Of a stretch of DNA of 64,000 bases, positions 37,367-46,728 are shown piece by piece. The notes beneath the pieces were generated by a model that did no database searches, was not told where the DNA came from, and was given only the letters and a program-made list of their open reading frames with translations. Source of the DNA: Kiloniellales bacterium (GTDB lineage Bacteria; Pseudomonadota; Alphaproteobacteria; Kiloniellales; JAKSDN01); NCBI GenBank assembly GCA_030064845.1, contig JASJEC010000012.1:21372-85371 (forward strand), read 5' to 3'. The position numbers and the translations under genes are program-made. The stretch's first letter is position 1. Each line of letters opens with the position of its first letter.

Positions 37367-37401
37367 ATATTCAGCTTTTATATTATATCAAGTGCGAATG
37401 T
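37367..37401 (-). promoter_or_regulatory. Composite palindromic operator/promoter of soxXYZAB
   Basis: ATATTC-N7-ATATTATAT-N7-GAATGT, nearly the same sequence as 30755-30789 (34 of 42 aligned positions identical when flanks are included). The minus strand centre again reads TGATATAAT (37382-37390), an extended -10. It also lies 43 bp before the divergent soxS start, so one site can control both directions. Confidence 0.75.
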
Positions 37402-37443
37402 GTTGTGGCGATCCTGCATCAGCGACTTGCGAGGGGGGCACCC

Positions 37444-37869
37444 GTGACAGTTCGCCTGGCAAGTCTGGCTTTTTTTGTCGCTTCTACGGCCATGCTGGCA
37501 TTCGGCCTGTCCGGAGTTCGCGCTCTGGCGGCCGAGCTGGTGATGTTCGAAACCGACGACTGTCCCTGGTGCAGGGCCTGGGACCGAGAGGTCGGTGTCG
37601 TTTACGCGAAGACCGAGGCCGGGCGCCGGGCGCCCCTGCGCCGCGTGGCGCTGCACGGTCCGCGCCCGCCGGATCTCGTCCAGGTCGAGGGAATCGTGTT
37701 CACGCCGACCTTCGTGCTTCTGGACGATGGCCGGGAGATCGGCCGCATTCTGGGCTACCCGGGCGAGAACCACTTCTGGGGGTTGCTCGACGCCATGCTG
37801 GAAGATCTTCCCGCCGCGCCGCGTTCCGGGCTGTTTGGAGAACAAGGCGCCCAGAAAGGGCGCTCATGA
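37444..37869 (+). CDS. soxS: SoxS-like periplasmic thioredoxin
   Basis: 141 residues from GTG 37444 (MTVRLASLAFFVASTAM), chosen because a GAGGGGGG stretch lies six to seven bases upstream; an earlier GTG at 37405 lacks this. Signal peptide then FETDDCPWCRAW with redox CPWC, and GIVFTPTFVLLDDG as the cis-Pro loop. SoxS reduces and reactivates SoxY in Paracoccus. Divergent from soxX over the shared operator. Confidence 0.85.
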   Translation: MTVRLASLAFFVASTAMLAFGLSGVRALAAELVMFETDDCPWCRAWDREVGVVYAKTEAGRRAPLRRVALHGPRPPDLVQVEGIVFTPTFVLLDDGREIGRILGYPGENHFWGLLDAMLEDLPAAPRSGLFGEQGAQKGRS

Positions 37870-38387
37870 ACTGGAGACCGAGACCCATGCGAAAACATCT
37901 GATGCTGGCCGCCTTGGCCATCCTTGTCATTGTCGGCCGTCCCGCCCAGGCGGAGGAGGCCCTCGTCGAATTCAAGATCCTCACGGTGGGAACGGCGCTC
38001 GAGCTGGCTCAAGCGGCTCTCGAGAGCTGCCGTAACGGCGGGTTCCAGGTCGCGGTCTCCGTGGTCGATCGCTTCGGCAATCCCCAAGTGCTCCTCCGCG
38101 ATCGCTACGCCGGACCGCACACGCCCGAGACCGCGCGCCGAAAGGCCTGGACCGCGGTGAGCTTCCGCACCGACACGCTGGAGCTCTCCAAGGTGACGCA
38201 GGCGGGCGAGGCCCAATCCGGCGTTCGCTTCGTCGAGGACGCGCTGATGCTGGGCGGTGGGGTCATGATCGAGGCGGCCGGTTCGATCGTCGGAGGCGTC
38301 GGGATTTCCGGCGCGCCGGGCGGGCAACAAGACGACGCCTGCGCGCGGGCCGGAATCGAGGCGATTGCCGACAAGATCGCGTTCTGA
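37866..38387 (+). CDS. GlcG/HbpS-like heme-binding protein
   Basis: 173 residues; ATG 37866 overlaps the soxS stop as ATGA, and ATG 37887 is an alternative that starts directly with the signal peptide MRKHLMLAALAILVIVG. The rest shows the GlcG/HbpS fold: LELAQAALESCRNGGFQVAVSVVD, FRTDTLEL, GGGVMIEAAGSIVGGVGISG. Proteins of this family are often found after soxS in alphaproteobacterial sox clusters; role in heme or redox sensing is proposed but unsettled. Confidence 0.82.
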   Translation: MNWRPRPMRKHLMLAALAILVIVGRPAQAEEALVEFKILTVGTALELAQAALESCRNGGFQVAVSVVDRFGNPQVLLRDRYAGPHTPETARRKAWTAVSFRTDTLELSKVTQAGEAQSGVRFVEDALMLGGGVMIEAAGSIVGGVGISGAPGGQQDDACARAGIEAIADKIAF

Positions 38388-38514
38388 GTCTCCGCCGGAT
38401 CGGCCCGGCATCATGGGCATGTGCCTTGATTCGCTGGAGGAAAATGCATATCTCGCGGCATGCGAGGCCGGGGCGGACGAGCGGGCCGCACGGTGAGCAG
38501 AACGGATCTTGGTG

Positions 38515-38835
38515 ATGGAAGCATCGGCAGAGACCTTGGACGACATGGACGCCATGGCGGAGAGCGCGGAAGCGGCCAGCAACCTGCTGAAGGCCCTGGC
38601 GAACGAGAATCGCCTGCTGATCCTCTGCGTCCTGACCCAGGGCGAACATTCCGTGACCGAGCTGGAGGAGATGCTGGCTTTGCGCCAGCCGACGGTCTCC
38701 CAGCAGCTGGCCCGGCTCCGCGCCGACAACCTGGTCAGTTGCCGCCGCGACGGAAAGGCGATCTACTATTCCATCGCAAGCGACGAGGCGCGCCGGGTCA
38801 TCGACCTGCTTTACGACATGTACTGCGCGTCCTAG
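38515..38835 (+). CDS. soxR: ArsR-family repressor (SoxR/SqrR-like)
   Basis: 106 residues from ATG 38515. Winged helix: LLKALANENRLLILCVLTQG, VTELEEMLALRQPTVSQQLARL (recognition helix), LVSCRRDGKAIYYSI. Two cysteines fit the persulfide/tetrasulfide-sensing pattern of SqrR/BigR: one in RLLILCVL and one in LVSCRR; a third is near the C-terminus (MYCAS). It is probably the repressor that reads the ATTC/GAAT palindromes at 30755, 30860 and 37367 and is released by polysulfide or thiosulfate. Confidence 0.88.
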   Translation: MEASAETLDDMDAMAESAEAASNLLKALANENRLLILCVLTQGEHSVTELEEMLALRQPTVSQQLARLRADNLVSCRRDGKAIYYSIASDEARRVIDLLYDMYCAS

Positions 38836-38914
38836 GGCGGCAAGACCGGTCGAAAGACCGCAGCGCGGTAGAACTTGGCGCCTGGCGTCGCGGAGCAAGG
38901 CGGCGGGCCAAATC

Positions 38915-40012
38915 ATGGACGAGATTTCCCCGACCACACTGGTCTCAATCCTCGGCTTCGCCGGCGGGTTGGTCCTCGGCGCGACCGGCCGCGCCGTCCA
39001 GTTCTGCACGCTGGGCGCCATTGCCGACGCTTTTCTGACCGGCAACACCCGGCGGATGCGGGCCTGGGTCCTCGCCATGGCGACCGCGATCCTCCTGGCG
39101 CAGGGCCTCCATGTCGTCGGCGCGATCGATCTGCACGATTCGATCTACCTAGGGTCCGGTCTCGGCTGGCTCGGGATGATCCTGGGCGGCCTCTGCTTCG
39201 GCTTCGGCATGGCTCTGGCGGGTACCTGCGGATACGGGACCCTTCTGCGCCTCGGCGGGGGCGATCTCAGGTCTCTGGTGGATTTCCTGGTCCTCGGCAT
39301 CGTCGCTTACATGACGCTGCGCGGCCTGACCGGCCTCGGCCGGGTGCTTTTCATAGAGCCTGCCAACGCCGACCTCTCGGCGGTGGGCGGCCAGGACCTG
39401 GTCGCGGTCGTCGGCTGGATGACCGGCGGCGATGAAGCAGTGCTCCGCCCCTTCGTCGCCGGCCTGATCGTCCTGGCCATGGCCGCCTACTGCTTCAAGG
39501 ACCCCAAGTTTCGTACGAGCCGCGAGGACCTGTTCGGCGGCCTGGTGATCGGCGCCGTGATCGGCTTCGGCTGGCTCTCGACCGGAGTCCTGGCGGCCGA
39601 CGACTTCGACCCGTTGCCGCTGGAATCCTTCACCTTCGTCGCGCCCTTGGGAAACGCCCTGGTCTACCTCATGACCTACACGGGCTCGGTCATCGACTTC
39701 GGCATCGGCTCGGTCGCCGGCGTGATCCTCGGCGCGTTTATGGCGAGCAGGGCAAAGGGCGACTTTCGCCTCGAAGCCTTCGACGACCCCAAGGAGATGA
39801 TTCGCCACCTGAGCGGCGCCGCGCTTATGGGCTTTGGCGGCGTGACGGCCCTCGGCTGCACCATCGGTCAGGGCGTTTCCGGGATCTCCACCCTTTCGCT
39901 CGGTGCTCCGCTCGCGCTCGTGGCGATCTTCGCCGGTGCCTATCTGGGCCTGAAGTACCTGGTCGAGGGCAGCATCGTGGGCGCGCTGAAATCAGGCTTC
40001 GCGCGCTACTAG
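38915..40012 (+). CDS. YeeE/YedE-family sulfur (thiosulfate) permease
   Basis: 365 residues, about ten membrane segments in two repeats. The family's three functional cysteines are present: VQFCTLGA near the N-terminus, GTCGYGTLLR near 105, and LGCTIGQGVSG near 310. TsuA of this family moves thiosulfate through the membrane by cysteine relay. Placement 79 bp after the sulfur repressor suggests it is in the same regulon. It ends 4 bp from the convergent flavoprotein gene. Confidence 0.88.
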   Translation: MDEISPTTLVSILGFAGGLVLGATGRAVQFCTLGAIADAFLTGNTRRMRAWVLAMATAILLAQGLHVVGAIDLHDSIYLGSGLGWLGMILGGLCFGFGMALAGTCGYGTLLRLGGGDLRSLVDFLVLGIVAYMTLRGLTGLGRVLFIEPANADLSAVGGQDLVAVVGWMTGGDEAVLRPFVAGLIVLAMAAYCFKDPKFRTSREDLFGGLVIGAVIGFGWLSTGVLAADDFDPLPLESFTFVAPLGNALVYLMTYTGSVIDFGIGSVAGVILGAFMASRAKGDFRLEAFDDPKEMIRHLSGAALMGFGGVTALGCTIGQGVSGISTLSLGAPLALVAIFAGAYLGLKYLVEGSIVGALKSGFARY

Positions 40013-40016
40013 CTGA

Positions 40017-41975
40017 TCAGATGGCCTCTCCGACCTTCGTCGCCTCGGCGACAGCGAAGGCGACGCTGCGCGGCGCGAGCGCGTCGCCGACGACGTGGAC
40101 CTCCGCCCCGCTCTGTTCGGCCGCGGCCAGGAGCGCCTGCTCGGAATCCCGGCCGCGCCAATCGATCAGCGTCGCCACGTCTGCGAGCTCGGTGCGGGCG
40201 CGGGAAAAGAGGTTGCTGAGAACGATTCGGTCGCCCGCCAGCCGCTCGATTTTCTCGCCCGGGCGGAAGACCGCGCCGGCGCCCAGCAGGTGCTCGTAGA
40301 TCGGTGTGCGGACCACCGGGTCGATGCCTTCGCCGACCAGGAAGTCGGTGGTCACGATGGTCAGCGGCAGCTCGCGCGCGGCTAGCGCCTCGGCCGCGGC
40401 GAGGCCGGTTCGCCCGCCGCCACCGTCGCGCAGCACCGTGTGGCCGGAGAAGGCGCCGGGCGCGCCCAGCACCTCGTCCGGCGTGGCAATGCGGATCACC
40501 GAGTCCTCGGCGCCGTCGGGCGGCACGGCGTCGCTCGGACGCGAACCCGTGGCCAGCACGATGACCTCGGCCTCGAGTCCAGGCAGGTCGGCCGGCGCGA
40601 TCCGGCGCCTGCGCTCGACGCGGACCTGCAGCTGCTCGAGCTGCCGCCGCCGCCACGCGACCGCCTTCTCGAACTCACGGCTGAGCGGCGCCGTCGCCCA
40701 GAGGCCGAGCCGTCCGCCGACTTCGTCCGCCGCGTCGTAGAGCGTCACTCGGTGGCCCCGCTTCGCCGCGGCGCGCGCCGTCTCGAGGCCGGCGATGCCG
40801 CCGCCGATCACCGCGACTCTCTTGCTTCGGGCCGGCCGCGGCGCCGGGGCCGCCGTCCGGTCCCGCGCGGGCTCTGCGTGGTGGAAGCAGCGCAGCGGAC
40901 CGCCGGTCAAGTTGATGCAGACATTGGCCCCGACGCAGGGGCGGATGTCCCCTGCGCGCCCGTCGCGGATCTTGGCGACGATCTCGGGATCGGCGATGTG
41001 CGCCCGGGTCATGGCCACCATGTCGGCCTTGCCGTCGCGAATCACGGCTTCTGCGAAGGCCGGGTCAGTGACGCGCCCGGCGACGAACACGGGGATGTCG
41101 ACCGCCTGCTTGATATTGGCCGCCAAAGGTACGAAGACGCCCTGGGGCAGGGGGGTCGGCCCCCAGTGGCGCATGCGGCCCATCCGGTTGTAGTTGGTGC
41201 CGTAGATGACGTTGAGGTAGTCGAGCTGCCCGTCCGAAGCGAGCCGGCGGGCGATCTCGCGGAGATCGGCGGGCGTCAGCCCGCCCTCCACGCCCTCGTC
41301 GCCGGGAATGCGCAGACCCAAGATCAGATCCGCACCGAGCGCGTCGCGCACCGCGCCGATCACCGCGCGCGCGAAGCGCAGCCGGTTCTCCAGGCTGCCG
41401 CCGAAGTCGTCCTGGCGCGTGTTGGACAGCGGTGAGAGGAAAGCACCGATCAGGAAGCCGAAGGCGCCGAGCAGTTCGACCCCGTCGAGCCCGCCCCGGC
41501 GCACCCGGTCCGCCGCCGCGCGGTGGGCCTCGACCATCTCGGCGATCTGGCCGGAGGTCATGGCGAGCGGCGTCTCGCGGGCCAGCTCCGACTGCACCGG
41601 CGAGGGCGCCCAGAGCGGTCGGCCCGGGGCCGAGACGTTCAGGGTCGCGGCCGAGTGGGCGAGCTGCGCCAGGATGGTGCCGCCCTCGGCGTGAACCGCC
41701 TCCGCCAGGCTGGCGTAGCCTGGCACGATCCGCTCGTCCAGGTTCTGCAGGCTGTAGGCTGTGCCCAGGGTGCCGCTCGGGTGGACCGCGGTCGCCCCGG
41801 TGATCTGCAGCCCGGCGCCGCCGCGCGCCCGGGCCCGGTGATAGGCGACGTAGGCCGCCCCCGGCAGGTTGTCCTCGGCGAGGCGCGGCACGTGGGCCGA
41901 GATCAGCACCCGGTTGCGCAGGCGTTTGGCGCCGACCGTCAGCGGCGAGAGCAGATGCTCGAAGGTTTCCGTCAT
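40017..41975 (-). CDS. Old-Yellow-Enzyme/TMADH-type FMN-FAD oxidoreductase
   Basis: 652 residues from ATG 41975 (MTETFEHLLSPLTVG). Residues 1-~340 are an FMN TIM barrel (ISAHVPRLAEDN, AQLAHSAA, NVIYGTNYN). A Cys-rich segment CVGANVCIN...LRCFHH follows near 350, then a FAD/NAD fold VAVIGGGIAGLETARAA and ATGSRP. This is the 2,4-dienoyl-CoA reductase/trimethylamine dehydrogenase architecture. In that family the cluster motif is CxxCxxxC-like with four cysteines; here the second is alanine (codon GCC). Substrate unknown. Confidence 0.88.
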   Translation of the reverse strand: MTETFEHLLSPLTVGAKRLRNRVLISAHVPRLAEDNLPGAAYVAYHRARARGGAGLQITGATAVHPSGTLGTAYSLQNLDERIVPGYASLAEAVHAEGGTILAQLAHSAATLNVSAPGRPLWAPSPVQSELARETPLAMTSGQIAEMVEAHRAAADRVRRGGLDGVELLGAFGFLIGAFLSPLSNTRQDDFGGSLENRLRFARAVIGAVRDALGADLILGLRIPGDEGVEGGLTPADLREIARRLASDGQLDYLNVIYGTNYNRMGRMRHWGPTPLPQGVFVPLAANIKQAVDIPVFVAGRVTDPAFAEAVIRDGKADMVAMTRAHIADPEIVAKIRDGRAGDIRPCVGANVCINLTGGPLRCFHHAEPARDRTAAPAPRPARSKRVAVIGGGIAGLETARAAAKRGHRVTLYDAADEVGGRLGLWATAPLSREFEKAVAWRRRQLEQLQVRVERRRRIAPADLPGLEAEVIVLATGSRPSDAVPPDGAEDSVIRIATPDEVLGAPGAFSGHTVLRDGGGGRTGLAAAEALAARELPLTIVTTDFLVGEGIDPVVRTPIYEHLLGAGAVFRPGEKIERLAGDRIVLSNLFSRARTELADVATLIDWRGRDSEQALLAAAEQSGAEVHVVGDALAPRSVAFAVAEATKVGEAI

Positions 41976-41998
41976 GCTCCGCCAGCCCTCCGCCGGCG

Positions 41999-42403
41999 CT
42001 AGAGAATGTCGGATCTGAACTCGATGTCCCCGCGAAGAAAGCCGATCCACCTGTTGTAGTTGGGGTGGATCCGCCGAACCCCGTCGCGCTCGCTGTAGTT
42101 CATGTTCGAGCTGGTTACGTAGTAGATCGAGAAGGAATCGGTGTCGTAGGTGATCGTGATGTCCACGGTGTGCTTGCCCTCACGACGCACCAGAGTGGCG
42201 TCGATCACGCCGGGACTGGTGCGCTTGACTTTCCAGCCCCTCCCCTCGGCCATGGCCTGGATGAAGTCGCCGACCTGCTGGACGGTGGGGTTGCCCTTGG
42301 CGCGGAGCGACAAATTCTCGTAGTCCTCGATCGGGGCGTTCTGACAGGCGGACAGCAGGACGAGCATCACCATCGAGGCGGCGAGGCTGAGAGTGTTCTT
42401 CAT
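41999..42403 (-). CDS. Small lipoprotein of unknown function
   Basis: 134 residues from ATG 42403 (MKNTLSLAASMVMLVLLSAC). Lipobox LSAC with Cys 20, then Q at +2, so outer-membrane sorting is likely. The rest is a compact alpha/beta domain with IQAMAEGRGWKV and VDITITYDTDSFSIYYVTSSNM. I do not recognise a family with certainty. It lies 23 bp upstream of the flavoprotein gene on the same strand. Confidence 0.75.
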   Translation of the reverse strand: MKNTLSLAASMVMLVLLSACQNAPIEDYENLSLRAKGNPTVQQVGDFIQAMAEGRGWKVKRTSPGVIDATLVRREGKHTVDITITYDTDSFSIYYVTSSNMNYSERDGVRRIHPNYNRWIGFLRGDIEFRSDIL

Positions 42404-42607
42404 GGTGCGTCTCCCTACTCGATACCCGATCATGCCACGGGCGCGGTGTCTAGGCGTCCCCAATCGCCTCGGGCGATCCCATTTGATGGCGGCCTTTTCG
42501 GGCGGCGTCGATCGCGATTCCGATAAGGATTGAATAACTCAATTTTAGGGTGCAAACCTTAGACTGTTCTGGTTCTCTTCTGAGTTGTATCACCGCGGTC
42601 CGGGATC

Positions 42608-44767
42608 ATGATAGTGGCCAAGCGCCGGCTCGCCCTGCTCTTTCTAGTCTGCCTCGCAGCAATCGTCGCTCTGACCGCCTGCCTCGTCGTCGGCCGTCAG
42701 ATGCGTGCTCAGGCAGAAAAGCAGTGGCTGCTCAGGGCCGAGGCTGACGCCGCGCGTTCGAGCGACGCGATACGGATTTCCCTGGAAAAGTCTATGGTAA
42801 GCCTGCGGTCGTTTTCCGCCCTTTTCCACAGCCGATATCCGGTCGACAGCCAAAAGTTCGAACGGGCGGTCGAGACGCTGGAGCCCTGGATCTTCGAGTT
42901 CCCCTTCTCCGCGGTCGCCTACGCCGAGCGGACAGCACGCGCCGGGCGTGCGGCCCTGGAGTCGCGCCTCGGCGGACCTTTGACCGTGGTCGGCGAAGCC
43001 GCACCGGCCGCGGACCGCTATGCCCACTTCCCGGTCACCCTCCTTTCGGACCCTGAGGGATACCTCAAGGTCGGCGACGATCTGACCAGCGTGCCCGAGA
43101 TCGAAGCCGCCGTCTTGACCGCCTTCCGGGCGCCCAGCCAGGTCGTTGTGGGGCCAAGCTTCGAGACCGGGCAGGGCGGTCGCGGCATCATGCTGGCCTT
43201 CTCCGCCCCGAACGGCGAGGCCCTGGGGGTTCTCGCCGCGCGGCTCGACCTCGGCGAGTTCCTCGAAGAGGCCGTGGCTGCCCACGCACCGCGCGGACTC
43301 GTCCTGCGCCTCGCCGAGCGCGACACGGAATCCCGCGCCTCGACCGTGATCAACCCGGTCATCGGCGCCTTGTCCCCGCCGCCGCAGGCGCGCAAGACCA
43401 TCCCAATCCGCATGTCTCACGGCAAGGCCAACTGGGAGCTCTATTGGGACGTGATGCCGGCCTACGAGATGGGGCCCGACTTCGCCCAGGCGACGGCATT
43501 CGAGGTCAGCGGCATTTCCCTCACACTGCTGATTGCGGCCGTGCTCGGCTTCCTGTTGAACCAGAACGCGCGGGTCCATCGGATGGTCAAGCAGAGGACC
43601 GCGGAGCTGGAGCAGAGCGAGACCAGCAAGACACACCTGATCAACAGCCTCGAGGGAATCGTCTGGGAGGGCGATATTGCGGCTCTCCGCTTCGGCTTCG
43701 TCAGCCAGCAGGCGGAGCGCCTGCTCGGCTATCCCGCCGAGCAGTGGGTCTCGGATCAGGCGTTCTGGCGCAACCGTCTCCATCCGGAAGACCGGGAGCG
43801 GGTGGCGGGGCTCTACGCCGCCGCCGCGACCACGGGCGGCGCGCACGAGATCGAGTACCGCATGATCGCGGCCGACGGCGACGTGAGGTGGATCCGCGAC
43901 ATCCTAACCCTCCCGCTCGACGGCGGGCCCGGAACGGCGCGCGGCATCATGGTCGACGTGACCCGTCAGAAGAGCTTCGAAACGGACCTGCGCGCTGCGA
44001 AGGAGGACGCCGAGATCGCCAACCGCGCCAAGAGCGAGTTCCTCGCCAACATGAGCCACGAGCTGCGCACGCCACTCAACGCGATCATCGGCTTTTCCGA
44101 ACTGCTGCAACGCGACAGCCCGCGGATCGAATGGGCCAAGCAGCGCAAGATCTTCGCCAAGGACATCCACCAGTCGGGCCTTCACCTGCTGGAGATGATC
44201 AGCGACATCCTGGACGTATCGAAGATCGAGTCGGGCCGGGAGGAGCTGCAGGAATCTCTGATCGATCCCAGCGAGCTGATGAATGCGGTCGTCTCGCTGG
44301 TCCGGCTGCGGGCGGAAAATTCGGGCGCGGAACTCAGGACCGAGGTGCCGGACGACCTGCCGCCTCTGGTCGCGGACGCCTGCAAGATGAAGCAGATCCT
44401 GTCCAACCTTCTGACCAACGCCATCAAGTTCACGCCGCCGGGCGGCGAGATCGTCGCGCGGGTCTGGCACGACGCGCCGACCGGCTGCCATTTCCAGATC
44501 CGCGATAGCGGCATCGGCATGACCGCCGAGGATATTCCCCGGGCGCTCACGCCCTTCGTTCAGGTCGACAGCAGCCTGTCGCGGCGCCATCAGGGCACCG
44601 GGCTCGGCCTGCCGCTGGCCAAGTCGCTCACCGAGGCCCACGGCGGCACGCTCGAAATCGAGAGCGCAGTGGGCCGCGGAACGACGGTCACCGTCACTTT
44701 GCCCACGCACCGGGTCGCCAAGCCGGAACAGGAGGTCGACTGGAGCGCGCCCGGCGAGGCCCTCTGA
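42608..44767 (+). CDS. CHASE-PAS hybrid-less sensor histidine kinase
   Basis: 719 residues. Membrane segment at 8-28, periplasmic CHASE domain (~60-275, [33 protein letters not shown]), second membrane segment near 300-320, PAS domain (~345-455), then [19 protein letters not shown] with the phospho-accepting His and HATPase motifs [35 protein letters not shown] domains sense small extracellular molecules such as cytokinin-like compounds. No response regulator is adjacent, so it is an orphan. Confidence 0.9.
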   Translation: MIVAKRRLALLFLVCLAAIVALTACLVVGRQMRAQAEKQWLLRAEADAARSSDAIRISLEKSMVSLRSFSALFHSRYPVDSQKFERAVETLEPWIFEFPFSAVAYAERTARAGRAALESRLGGPLTVVGEAAPAADRYAHFPVTLLSDPEGYLKVGDDLTSVPEIEAAVLTAFRAPSQVVVGPSFETGQGGRGIMLAFSAPNGEALGVLAARLDLGEFLEEAVAAHAPRGLVLRLAERDTESRASTVINPVIGALSPPPQARKTIPIRMSHGKANWELYWDVMPAYEMGPDFAQATAFEVSGISLTLLIAAVLGFLLNQNARVHRMVKQRTAELEQSETSKTHLINSLEGIVWEGDIAALRFGFVSQQAERLLGYPAEQWVSDQAFWRNRLHPEDRERVAGLYAAAATTGGAHEIEYRMIAADGDVRWIRDILTLPLDGGPGTARGIMVDVTRQKSFETDLRAAKEDAEIANRAKSEFLANMSHELRTPLNAIIGFSELLQRDSPRIEWAKQRKIFAKDIHQSGLHLLEMISDILDVSKIESGREELQESLIDPSELMNAVVSLVRLRAENSGAELRTEVPDDLPPLVADACKMKQILSNLLTNAIKFTPPGGEIVARVWHDAPTGCHFQIRDSGIGMTAEDIPRALTPFVQVDSSLSRRHQGTGLGLPLAKSLTEAHGGTLEIESAVGRGTTVTVTLPTHRVAKPEQEVDWSAPGEAL

Positions 44768-44788
44768 CGAAGCGGCGCCTTTCCGGAA

Positions 44789-46021
44789 CTATCGCTTTCC
44801 GATCAGCCGAATGATCTTGTCGTCGCCCGGCTCGGGGTTGGCCCGGCCGTCGCGGTTCGAGGTCAGGATGTAGAGCTTGCCATCGGGCCCGGAGACCACG
44901 TCGCGAAGCCGGCCGGGGGAGGCGCCGGGGACGCCGGCGCCGAAGAGGCGTTCGATCCGGACCGCGCGGTAGCGTCCCGCGCTCTCGTCGAGCGTGATCC
45001 TGATCAGCGCGCCCTCGCCCAGAACCGCCAGGAACAGCGCCCGGTCGTGGAATGCCAGACCGCCCGGCGGCGTGGTTTCCTCGGTCCAGGCGACCAGCGG
45101 GTCGGCCAGTCCCGCCAGTCCCGGCGCACCGACGGCGCGGGGCCAGCCGTAGTTGCCGCCGGGTCGGATGACGTTGATCTCGTCGTGGGCGCCCAGCCCG
45201 AATTCGCCGGACGGGCCGTGATCGGAAGCGAAGAGCGTCCCGCTGACCGGATGCCAGGCCAGGCCCTGGGGGTTGCGGTGGCCGAGGGAATAGACCGGCG
45301 AGCCTGGAAAGGGGTTGTCCGGGGGCACCGCCCCGTCCGGCGTCAGTCTGAGAATCTTGCCGGCCAGAGAGGCGCCGTCCTGGGCCTGCTCGTTCTCGAA
45401 GACCTCGCCGGTGGCGATGTAGAGCATGCCGTCGGGCCCGAAGCCGATCCGGCCGCCGTTGTGGAACACCCAGCCGGGGATGCCGTCGAGAATGACCCGG
45501 TCGAAGTCGCCGCTGTCGCCCCGGTCGCGCAGCCGGACCACGCGGTTCGCGACCTTGCCGTCAGGCGTTTCGTAGGTGTGCATGGCGTAGATGAAGGGCC
45601 GTTCCGGGAAGTCGGGGTGGGCGGCCAGCCCCATGAGCCCCCCTTCGCCGCTGATGAAGAGCGTGATCAGACCGCCGGCCAGGCTGCCGCTCGCCCCCTC
45701 CGCCGAGTCGAGCGTCGCGTAGGGTGTCTCGGCCAGCACGCCGTTCCGCCGGATCAGGCGGATGCGTCCCGGGCGTTCGCTGACCAGCGCGCGGCCGTCC
45801 GGCAGGAAGATCAAGGACCAGGGAACCTCGAGGCCCTCGATCCAGGTCTCCGCCTCGTAGTCCCGCGCCGCCGACTGCTGCTCGTCGGCCGGCCCCTGGG
45901 GCGCCGGGCCGGTCACCGGCCCCGGCCCGGCCAGTGCGCAGCCGCCGAGCGCCAGCGCCAGGGCGGCGGCCAGGGCGCGCAAGCCGGCGGGACCCGCGCC
46001 GTTTCGCAATCGGGAATTCAT
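44789..46021 (-). CDS. PQQ-dependent sugar dehydrogenase lipoprotein
   Basis: 410 residues from ATG 46021 with GGAAG seven bases upstream. Signal with lipobox LGGC (ALAALALALGGCALAG). Beta-propeller of the soluble glucose/sorbosone dehydrogenase family (Yli type): LEVPWSLIFLPDGRALVSER, GGLMGLAAHPDF, GHRNPQGLAWHPVSG, FASDHGPSGE, GGNYGWPRA. Probably oxidises aldoses on the periplasmic face with PQQ. Convergent with the histidine kinase, 21 bp apart. Confidence 0.9.
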   Translation of the reverse strand: MNSRLRNGAGPAGLRALAAALALALGGCALAGPGPVTGPAPQGPADEQQSAARDYEAETWIEGLEVPWSLIFLPDGRALVSERPGRIRLIRRNGVLAETPYATLDSAEGASGSLAGGLITLFISGEGGLMGLAAHPDFPERPFIYAMHTYETPDGKVANRVVRLRDRGDSGDFDRVILDGIPGWVFHNGGRIGFGPDGMLYIATGEVFENEQAQDGASLAGKILRLTPDGAVPPDNPFPGSPVYSLGHRNPQGLAWHPVSGTLFASDHGPSGEFGLGAHDEINVIRPGGNYGWPRAVGAPGLAGLADPLVAWTEETTPPGGLAFHDRALFLAVLGEGALIRITLDESAGRYRAVRIERLFGAGVPGASPGRLRDVVSGPDGKLYILTSNRDGRANPEPGDDKIIRLIGKR

Positions 46022-46104
46022 CGAGGCTTCCGACACGACATTTCGATCCGCTCTCGAGTCTGCTACCTAGTGCAGCCCGACGGAACAATCCAGGACTGCG
46101 CTTC

Positions 46105-46713
46105 ATGGCCAACGCGAGCACCGACGCCCCGAAGTGGCTGCGGCCCACGGTCGACTACGGCCCCCTGGCGGCCTTCTTCGCCGGGTATCTCGGCTGGGGC
46201 CTGATGCCCGCCACCGCTGTCCTGGTCGTGGCCACCGTGCTCGGCGTGCTGCTCTCCCTCGCGATCGAGCGGCGGGTTCCCGTCATGCCCCTGGTCACGG
46301 CGGTCGTGGTCTGCGTTTTCGGCGGCTTGACCCTCTGGCTCGACGACCCGCGCTTCGTGAAGATGAAGCCGACCATCGTTCAACTGCTGTTCGCCGTGGT
46401 GCTGTTCGGGGGTCTGGCCTTCGGCAGGCCGCTGCTGAGCCCGCTCATGGGCCATGCCTGGCCGATGGATCAGGACGGTTGGCGCAAGCTGACCTTCCGC
46501 TTCGCCTGCTTCTTTCTGGCCATGGCCGCGCTCAACGAGGCGGTCTGGCGGACTCAGAGCACGGACTTCTGGGTGACCTTCAAGGTCTTCGGCATCCTCG
46601 CGCTGACCATGGTTTTCGCGGTCTGCCAGGCCCCGCTGATGCAGCGTCACCACCTTCCGGAGGAGGCGGCCGCGGGCGACGAAGGGCCGGACGACCGGCC
46701 CGAGACGGGCTGA
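46105..46713 (+). CDS. YciB/IspZ-like inner membrane protein
   Basis: 202 residues from ATG 46105. Five to six membrane segments; family motifs YGPLAAFFAGYL, ATVLGVLLSLAIERRVP, FGGLTLWLDDPRFVKMKPTI, FACFFLAMAALNEAVWRTQS, WVTFKVFGILALT. This is the intracellular septation A family, linked to envelope synthesis and septation in enterics. The C-terminus is a short acidic tail. Confidence 0.9.
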   Translation: MANASTDAPKWLRPTVDYGPLAAFFAGYLGWGLMPATAVLVVATVLGVLLSLAIERRVPVMPLVTAVVVCVFGGLTLWLDDPRFVKMKPTIVQLLFAVVLFGGLAFGRPLLSPLMGHAWPMDQDGWRKLTFRFACFFLAMAALNEAVWRTQSTDFWVTFKVFGILALTMVFAVCQAPLMQRHHLPEEAAAGDEGPDDRPETG

Positions 46714-46728
46714 GCCGGCGGCGCGGGC

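Noticed and set aside
38388..38514. ATTC-type operator upstream of the ArsR gene (autoregulation)
   Set aside because: One ATTC half site exists near 38432 but the partner eight bases on is AAAA, not GAAT; not convincing.
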